Below are positions 7,202-11,273 of a DNA stretch of 11,273 bases, one piece after another; the first letter of the stretch is position 1, and every line of letters starts with the position of its first letter. The stretch comes from CAZVAR01 sp964625225 (lineage in GTDB: Bacteria; Pseudomonadota; Alphaproteobacteria; JAJUGE01), in the NCBI GenBank assembly GCA_964625225.1, contig CAZVAR010000126.1:1-11273 (forward strand). The letters are read 5' to 3'. Position numbers and translations under genes: made by a program. Under the pieces are notes generated by a model, which saw only the letters and a list, made by a program, of their open reading frames with translations, was not told the DNA's origin and did no database searches.

Positions 7202-8266
7202 TCAGGCCTGCCCCGACCGCCACCGCCCCATCAGGGCCCGGAACCGCCCCGCCGCCGGTTCATCGCGCCAGGCGATCGGGGTCACCAGGCGCAGGAACTG
7301 CTGCGCGCAGACGTCCCAGCCGAACCGCATGGCATGCTCCCGACAGGCAGCCGGCGCGATCGCGAGGGCACGCATGGCCGCACGGCCCAGATCCTCATCG
7401 AGCACCCCTACGGGCCGATCCCCGATGATGTCGATCGGACCGGTTACCGGATAGGCCGCCACCGGCAGGCCGCAGGCAAGCGCTTCCAGTACGACGAGGC
7501 CGAAGGTCTCGGTACGGCTGGGGAAGACGAACACGTCGCTTGCCGCGTAGTAGCGGGCGAGTTCCTCGCCCCGGCGGCTGCCGGCAAAGACCGCGTCGGG
7601 AAACTCGCGCCGCAGCTTCGGCAGATGCGGTCCGTCGCCAACCACCAGCTTGGTACCGGGGAGATCGAGCCGCAGGAAGTCCTCGATGCTCTTCTCGACC
7701 GCAATCCGGCCGACATAGAGGAAGATCGGGCGCGGCAAATCGAGGAAGCCCTTCGGACCCGGCCGAAACAACTCCAGGTCGACGCCCCGCGTCCAAGGTG
7801 CCAGATTCTGAAAGCCCCGCTCGATCAGCTCGGACCGCAGCGATCCCGTGGCTACCATCACTGCCGAGGACGGCGCATGGAACCAGCGCATGACGGGCCA
7901 CGTCCATGCGGCCGGCAGCCCGAAGCGGAACTCGATCGCCTCCGGAAACTTGGTCGTCAGCATCGTGGTGAACGGCACGCCGCGGCGCACGCACCAGCCG
8001 CGCGTGGCAAGGCCGATCGGCCCCTCCGTGGCGATGTGGATGACGTCCGGCCGCATGTTGTCGAGCAGCCGCGCCACGCCCCGGCCGGGAGCCAGCGCCA
8101 GTCTGATCTCCGGATAGGTCGGGCAGGGTACGGTCAGGAACCGCGCCGGCGAGATGACCGTGACCTCGTGGCCCGCCCGCTTGAGATGATGTTCGAGCTC
8201 CGCCAACGTCCTGACGACGCCATTGGTGGGCGGGTCGCAGGCATCCGAGGCGATGACGATTCTCAT
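7202..8266 (-). CDS. Glycosyltransferase family 4 (GT-B fold), probably lipid or polysaccharide glycosyltransferase
   Basis: A 354-residue cytoplasmic or membrane-associated GT-B enzyme of CAZy family GT4. The N-terminal half begins MRIVIASDACDPPTNGVVRTL, the Gly-rich acceptor-side loop common to GT4 enzymes. The C-terminal half has VGRIAVEKSIE (K192, phosphate-binding) and the EX7E pair E253/E261 in SRTETFGLVVLEALACGLPV, which holds the nucleotide sugar. The sequence resembles bacterial alpha-mannosyltransferases and alphaproteobacterial glycolipid-forming glycosyltransferases. The donor sugar and acceptor cannot be read from the sequence. The start ATG 8266 gives the canonical N-terminus although the ribosome-binding site is weak. 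It lies 149 bases downstream of the oxidoreductase gene on the same strand, with a palindrome in between, so separate regulation is possible. Confidence 0.9.
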   Translation of the reverse strand: MRIVIASDACDPPTNGVVRTLAELEHHLKRAGHEVTVISPARFLTVPCPTYPEIRLALAPGRGVARLLDNMRPDVIHIATEGPIGLATRGWCVRRGVPFTTMLTTKFPEAIEFRFGLPAAWTWPVMRWFHAPSSAVMVATGSLRSELIERGFQNLAPWTRGVDLELFRPGPKGFLDLPRPIFLYVGRIAVEKSIEDFLRLDLPGTKLVVGDGPHLPKLRREFPDAVFAGSRRGEELARYYAASDVFVFPSRTETFGLVVLEALACGLPVAAYPVTGPIDIIGDRPVGVLDEDLGRAAMRALAIAPAACREHAMRFGWDVCAQQFLRLVTPIAWRDEPAAGRFRALMGRWRSGQA

Positions 8267-8307
8267 GCTCGATCGCTTTGGCGCTGGCGCCGTCCCTGAT
8301 GGATCAG

Positions 8308-8319
8308 CGTAGATCTACG
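8308..8319. repeat. Perfect 12-bp palindrome upstream of the glycosyltransferase gene
   Basis: CGTAGATCTACG is its own reverse complement. It sits 42 bases before the glycosyltransferase ATG, in the 149-base gap after the oxidoreductase gene. TCA and TGA flank it, offset by one base. It could be an operator for a dimeric regulator; no other copy is seen in the window. Confidence 0.4.
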
Positions 8320-8415
8320 TGACGGCACCCACTCCTCAAGATCCTACACGCAGGTTTCGGCAGGGTACCAGCCCGTGTTTTCGCTAGAACGTGTCACCGC
8401 GGGCGGAGTTCCGGG

Positions 8416-9405
8416 TCAGGCGACCGCGACGCGCGCGCAGTCGCCCGCCGCGGAGGCGATGACCGCCTCGAGGACGGCGACGCCGTGGATCGCCTCGTCC
8501 GCCGGCAGCGGATAGGCAGCCTCGCCGGCCACAGCACGGGCGAACGCCTCGAGCTCGGCGCGCTCGATGTCCACCTTCGGAAAGCTGCGTGTCTCCGTCT
8601 TCCCGCCGATCAAAGAAACGTCCATCACCTCGTGGTCGCGCATATGCGCCCACCCCTTGGTCCCGAACACCTGGATGCGCCAGATCCGCGCCGTCGCGGC
8701 GATCGTGCCCAGATAGCCGGAGATGCCGCTGCGGAAGCGCATCAGCATCGAGGTCGTGTCGTCAAGATCGATCGTGAGCGCCTGCCGGAAGCTCTGCGCC
8801 TGGACCCAGGCAATGGGACCGCACAGGTGGATCAGCGCGTCGACCACGTGGATTCCCATCGCCGTCATGCCACCGGCCGGACTCTCCGCCGGCGAGGCCC
8901 GCCACATCTCCGCAGGGTAGGTAAGCGCGCCCGGACCGGAGATATTGCCTTCCACGTGCAGAATCTGCCCGAGCGTCCCGTCCGCCATCATGCCCTTCAG
9001 CGCCTGCACGGCAGGCAGAAAGCGCCGGTTGTGACCGAGCGCCAACACGACGCCGGCCTGCGAACAGGCGGCCGTCGCGGCCTCCGCGCTCGCCTTGTCG
9101 AGCGTGAGCGGCTTCTCCACGAACACATGCTTGCCCGCCGCGGCCGCAGCCCGGATCTGATCCGCGTGCTGACTGTGCGGCGTCGCCAACACCACGGCCT
9201 GGACATCCGGATCATTCAGGACGGCGGCATAGTCGTCGCTGAGGGGCATCCGGTGGCGATCGGCGAAGTCCGCTGCCTTGGCGGGTGTCCGCGTGACGCC
9301 GCGAACGAAGCGGAGCAGCTCGCCCTTGGGGCGCCCGTTCTCCTGCACCGAATCGACCAAAGTCTGACCCCAGCGGCCCAACCCCACGATGGCGGCATTC
9401 AGCAT
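8416..9405 (-). CDS. Gfo/Idh/MocA family NAD(P)-dependent oxidoreductase
   Basis: A 329-residue oxidoreductase. The N-terminal Rossmann domain carries the dinucleotide motif GLGRWG (residues 8-13) and the family signature EKPLT (K98, catalytic lysine region). The C-terminal alpha/beta domain contains GIHVVDALIHLCG, with H186 and D189 in the position of the family's catalytic/substrate residues. Members oxidise or reduce sugars, inositols and related compounds; the substrate cannot be assigned here. ATG 9405 gives the correct N-terminus, preceded by AGGGAG about 11 bases upstream. It is divergent from the lipoprotein gene and on the same strand as the downstream glycosyltransferase, which makes sugar-nucleotide or cell-envelope metabolism plausible but unproven. 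The length is normal for the family. Confidence 0.92.
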   Translation of the reverse strand: MLNAAIVGLGRWGQTLVDSVQENGRPKGELLRFVRGVTRTPAKAADFADRHRMPLSDDYAAVLNDPDVQAVVLATPHSQHADQIRAAAAAGKHVFVEKPLTLDKASAEAATAACSQAGVVLALGHNRRFLPAVQALKGMMADGTLGQILHVEGNISGPGALTYPAEMWRASPAESPAGGMTAMGIHVVDALIHLCGPIAWVQAQSFRQALTIDLDDTTSMLMRFRSGISGYLGTIAATARIWRIQVFGTKGWAHMRDHEVMDVSLIGGKTETRSFPKVDIERAELEAFARAVAGEAAYPLPADEAIHGVAVLEAVIASAAGDCARVAVA

Positions 9406-9464
9406 GTTCCCGAATCTCCCTGCCCGATGTCACCCGATCCGACGGCCATTGCGGCACGGCCCGA

Positions 9465-9493
9465 AGGATAGACGGCCGGCGCCGCGGAGTCAT
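9465..9493 (-). promoter_or_regulatory. Candidate promoter of the oxidoreductase gene
   Basis: On the minus strand ATGACT (9493-9488) and TATCCT (9470-9465) are 17 bases apart, each matching consensus at 4/6 positions. The predicted start lies about 50 bases before ATG 9405. This is a modest consensus match with no further support. Confidence 0.3.
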
Positions 9494-9543
9494 CGCGCGG
9501 CGTGCGGCGGTTGACCCGCGCGACCCGGCGTGGGATTGGAAGA

Positions 9544-9561
9544 GGTACGGTACCGGTACGG
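9544..9561. repeat. GGTAC triple repeat / palindrome before the lipoprotein gene
   Basis: Three GGTAC units (9544-9548, 9549-9553, 9555-9559) overlap the perfect 10-bp palindrome GTACCGGTAC (9550-9559), ending about 10 bases before ATG 9571. It could be a regulator site or affect translation of the lipoprotein; nothing else supports a role. Confidence 0.35.
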
Positions 9562-9570
9562 ACCCTGTGA

Positions 9571-9927
9571 ATGCGCCTTTCCCTCTCCGCCCTGGCCGCC
9601 CTGCTTCTTGCAGGCTGCAGCGCCGTCGAAGCGGTGCGCCCGGACGGCGGGGCCACCGCCGAGACGAGCGAGGAAACGCTGCTGGCACGGCTACCGTGCG
9701 GCCCACGCCGCGAGCTGGTGGATTTCCTCGCCGGAACATGGGCGCAACGCCCGGTCGCGCAGGCCCTGGCGGTCGCCGGCGGCCTGATTGCGCAGACGAG
9801 CGTGGTCGAGATCCTGGCGACGCCGGACGGCGCTTCGTGGACGGCGATTGTGACCGCACCGAACGGGATGAGTTGCGTACTCGCCGGCGGCGAAGCCTGG
9901 CAACCTCTGGGCGGCAGCGTCCTGTGA
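9571..9927 (+). CDS. Small lipoprotein of unknown function
   Basis: A 118-residue predicted lipoprotein. The signal peptide MRLSLSALAALLLAGC ends in a lipobox (LAGC) with the acylated Cys at residue 16. The mature part is short and has two further Cys residues, in RLPCGPRR and GMSCVLAGGEAW, which could form a disulfide. The C-terminal pattern (TPDGASWTAIVTAPNGMSCVLAGGEAW) resembles a group of short secreted alphaproteobacterial proteins of unknown role; I have no functional name for it. The ribosome-binding site is poor, and the GGTAC repeats lie just upstream. It is divergent from the oxidoreductase and 81 bases upstream of the SelW-like gene, so it may be the first gene of the redox region. 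Confidence 0.72.
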   Translation: MRLSLSALAALLLAGCSAVEAVRPDGGATAETSEETLLARLPCGPRRELVDFLAGTWAQRPVAQALAVAGGLIAQTSVVEILATPDGASWTAIVTAPNGMSCVLAGGEAWQPLGGSVL

Positions 9928-10008
9928 GGGCGAGGAACCGGTTGCGGACGCGGGCGTTTGCGCCGAGCATCGCGAGCGTCGCGCATATCGACATCGAGAG
10001 GTGATCGA

Positions 10009-10230
10009 ATGAAGGTCCGCATCGAATATTGCGTGCAGTGAAACTACGAACCGCGTGCCCTCCGTGCGAGGGACCGGATCCGCAGCAGGCGGCCGGATGC
10101 CGACGTCACGCTGGTCAAGGGTCGCGACGGTGTGTTCGAGATCGACGTCGACGGCCACAGGGTTTTCTCGAAGAAACAGACCGGCCGCTTCCCCAGCGAC
10201 GCGGAGATCGACGCGATCGGCGACCGCTAA
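10009..10230 (+). CDS. SelW-like (Rdx family) selenoprotein with in-frame TGA (Sec)
   Basis: A 73-residue thioredoxin-like redox protein of the SelW/SelT/SelH (Rdx) family, read through one in-frame TGA at 10039-10041. The N-terminus is MKVRIEYCVQ, then TGA, then NYEPRA. Relatives have CxxC or CxxU at this spot followed by NY, so the TGA replaces the redox residue (C8-x-x-U11). After the TGA the frame stays open for 62 codons with the family's features (DADVTLVKGRDGVFEIDVDG, FSKKQTGRFPSDAEI) and ends in TAA. A good ribosome-binding site, GAGAGGTG, precedes ATG 10009. A stem-loop at the expected bacterial SECIS distance lies within the coding sequence. Insertion of selenocysteine would need SelA, SelB, SelD and tRNA-Sec elsewhere in the genome. 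The alternative, a nonsense-mutated Cys protein, is unlikely because the stop falls exactly on the redox position and nothing else is damaged. The cellular partner is unknown. Confidence 0.87.
10042..10076 (+). promoter_or_regulatory. Putative bacterial SECIS stem-loop
   Basis: Downstream of the TGA, CCCTC (10058-10062) pairs perfectly with GAGGG (10068-10072) around the loop CGTGC. Two more pairs (10054-10055 with 10075-10076) lie beyond a small internal mismatch. The loop starts 21 bases after the TGA and has a G among its first two bases, as described for bacterial SECIS elements. SelB binding is inferred. Confidence 0.65.
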
Positions 10231-10260
10231 ACCCGGAACACCCGAAGGGACCGATTCGCG

Positions 10261-10309
10261 CCGGGCGACGGCACCGGAATGGTCCGATGGGCCGGTGCCG
10301 TCGATCCGG
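10261..10309 (+). terminator. Strong inverted repeat between selW-like and msrB genes
   Basis: A perfect 12-bp stem (10266-10277 with 10292-10303) encloses a 14-base loop. CCGG at 10261-10264 can pair with CCGG at 10306-10309 to extend it. It begins 31 bases after the SelW-like stop, as a terminator would, but no T tract follows. It may instead be an RNA-processing or stabilising structure. The rest of 10231-10472 shows no gene. Confidence 0.45.
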
Positions 10310-10472
10310 GACGCAGGACGGCGCGCCGCTCCGGAAGACGCCAGCACGGGCTCATCGGATCGTGACTGGTCGTGATCGGCATCGGATCCCAGTTAGGGAA
10401 TCGACGGAAGCGCGGCGCGACCGGGGGCGCGCGGCCATGTCGCGTCGAAGCGCTTACCGAACGGAGGGACGG

Positions 10473-10964
10473 ATGATGACCAAGCGAAGCTTTCTGACAG
10501 GCGGGCTCGCGGCGATCGGTGCCGGTGCGGCCGGCCGGCTGTTGTCCGGCGGCTCCAACGCCGATGCGGCCGCGACCTTTCCCGTATCCAAGACCGACGA
10601 GGAGTGGCGTCGGTCGCTGACGCCGGAGCAATATCGGGTGCTGCGGCAGCACGGCACCGAGCGGGCCGGCTCCAGCCCGTTGAATAAGGAACATCGCGCC
10701 GGGACCTTTGTCTGCGCGGGCTGCGCACAGCCGCTGTTCTCGTCGGAGACCAAGTTCGAAAGCGGTACCGGCTGGCCGAGCTTCTGGGCGCCGATCGAGG
10801 GCGCCGTGGGCACCTCCGAAGACCGCAGCTTCTTCATGACGCGCACCGAGGTGCATTGCAGCCGGTGCGGCGGCCATCTCGGGCACGTGTTCGAGGACGG
10901 CCCGCCACCGACCGGCCTGCGCTACTGTATGAACGGCGCCGCCCTGACCTTCGAGCCCGCCTAA
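10473..10964 (+). CDS. msrB: Peptide-methionine (R)-S-oxide reductase MsrB, exported
   Basis: MsrB reduces the R epimer of methionine sulfoxide in proteins. The product is 163 residues: an N-terminal export signal with a Tat-like KRSFLTG motif and a hydrophobic stretch (about residues 5-32), then a complete MsrB domain. Zinc-binding CxxC pairs are at C81/C84 and C129/C132. The catalytic Cys is C152 in LRYCMN, and the substrate-pocket motifs GTGWPSFW and HLGHVFEDGP are intact. Position 65, where many two-Cys enzymes have the resolving Cys (GTERxxSSPL), has no Cys, so recycling may differ. Two adjacent ATGs (10473, 10476) follow a GGAGGG ribosome-binding sequence; either is possible. The msrA gene starts 20 bases after the stop, so they are an operon. 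Inference: repair of oxidised envelope proteins; the electron donor is not visible. Confidence 0.93.
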   Translation: MMTKRSFLTGGLAAIGAGAAGRLLSGGSNADAAATFPVSKTDEEWRRSLTPEQYRVLRQHGTERAGSSPLNKEHRAGTFVCAGCAQPLFSSETKFESGTGWPSFWAPIEGAVGTSEDRSFFMTRTEVHCSRCGGHLGHVFEDGPPPTGLRYCMNGAALTFEPA

Positions 10965-10983
10965 GAGCGGGCGGAGGACAACC

Positions 10984-11259
10984 ATGCGACGGAAATGGCC
11001 GCCGGGACTGCTGCTTGCGGCGATCGTGATACCCCTCGCGGCGATTGCAGCGGACGCGCCGGAGCGATCCCCCGACGACCGCCCGCTCGCGGTGGCGACC
11101 TTTGCGGGCGGCTGCTTCTGGTGCATGGAGCCGCCGTTCGACAAGCTGGACGGCGTCGTCTCCACGACATCCGGCTATATCGGCGGCCACCTGCCGAACC
11201 CGACCTACGAGCAGGTCTCCGCCGGCGGTATCGGAACCGGGCGCCTGCTGTCGGGTTAA
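10984..11259 (+). CDS. msrA: Peptide-methionine (S)-S-oxide reductase MsrA, N-terminal part with aberrant end
   Basis: MsrA reduces the S epimer of methionine sulfoxide. The reading frame opens at ATG 10984 after GGAGGAC. It has a signal peptide (MRRKWPPGLLLAAIVIPLAAIAA) and then the MsrA domain start with the catalytic motif GGCFWC (C44, C47), MEPPFDKLDGVVSTTSGYIGG and PTYEQVSAGG. In MsrA the sequence normally continues G-T-G-H-x-E-A-V and runs for about 100 more residues. Here, after the AGG at about 11229, it reads IGTGRLLSG and stops at 11257-11259. No other frame in the last 45 bases restores the HxEAV motif, so a simple frameshift does not explain it. The gene is therefore disrupted, possibly by an insertion, or the contig end is misassembled. 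With msrB it forms an exported repair pair. Confidence 0.85.
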   Translation: MRRKWPPGLLLAAIVIPLAAIAADAPERSPDDRPLAVATFAGGCFWCMEPPFDKLDGVVSTTSGYIGGHLPNPTYEQVSAGGIGTGRLLSG

Positions 11260-11273
11260 AAGGGGGCAGCCCC

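Noticed and set aside
9511..9539. Plus-strand promoter with TTGACC at 9511 before the lipoprotein gene
   Set aside because: The -35 match is good, but no acceptable -10 hexamer lies 16-18 bases downstream.
10009..10230. SelW-like gene as an ordinary nonsense-mutated pseudogene
   Set aside because: The only stop is TGA, exactly at the redox residue, followed by a SECIS-like hairpin and an intact frame; chance damage there is unlikely.
10029..10472. Extension of msrB upstream to about 10029
   Set aside because: The extension runs through the SelW-like gene in another frame and is Arg-rich; a strong ribosome-binding site and signal peptide set the start at 10473/10476.
10227..11165. 312-codon minus-strand frame opposite msrB and msrA
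   Set aside because: Shadow frame; the plus strand encodes complete MsrB motifs and the MsrA active site.

Overview
The window is GC-rich, and the third codon position of its genes is strongly G/C. Its gene families and protein style point to an alphaproteobacterium, perhaps a Rhodospirillales-like lineage. That placement is inference from gene content; no rRNA or other marker is present. I see no tRNA, rRNA, CRISPR array or complete mobile element.

Layout. (1) At 1-581 on the minus strand lies the N-terminal third of the translation factor EttA, an ABC-F protein. (2) Between 638 and 4084, also minus strand, is a tightly packed three-gene unit: an uncharacterised conserved protein, a membrane-anchored PAS + DnaQ-type 3'-5' exonuclease, and a CBS-pair/DUF294 nucleotidyltransferase. 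(3) Divergent from it, 4320-6353 on the plus strand encodes a two-component sodium:solute symporter: a DUF4212 small subunit and a large SSS-family subunit whose reading frame is broken by one missing base near 5390. A GC-rich hairpin follows, then a YggT-family membrane protein and a small membrane protein of unknown function. The symporter together with a DUF294 protein and an exonuclease is a recurrent proteobacterial neighbourhood, in which the soluble proteins probably sense or regulate in connection with transport of a small carboxylate such as acetate. (4) 7202-9405, minus strand, holds a GT4 glycosyltransferase and a Gfo/Idh/MocA-family oxidoreductase. (5) 9571 to the end, plus strand, is an envelope/redox region: a small lipoprotein, a SelW-like (Rdx-family) protein, an exported MsrB and an exported MsrA that loses homology just before the window ends.

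The most notable item is the SelW-like gene at 10009-10230. It is hidden from ordinary ORF calling by an in-frame TGA. That TGA falls exactly at the redox position of the CxxC/CxxU motif (Cys-Val-Gln-TGA). A compact stem-loop follows at the distance expected for a bacterial SECIS element, and the frame then stays open through a typical SelW-like C-terminus. I read it as a selenoprotein. It lies directly upstream of the methionine sulfoxide reductase pair, which suggests a small thiol/selenol redox-repair locus.

Other points: an EF-hand-like calcium-binding loop inside the symporter, two strong inverted repeats (6374-6409 and 10261-10309), candidate promoters for the two minus-strand units, and a divergent tail on MsrA that may mark an insertion junction or contig-end artefact.
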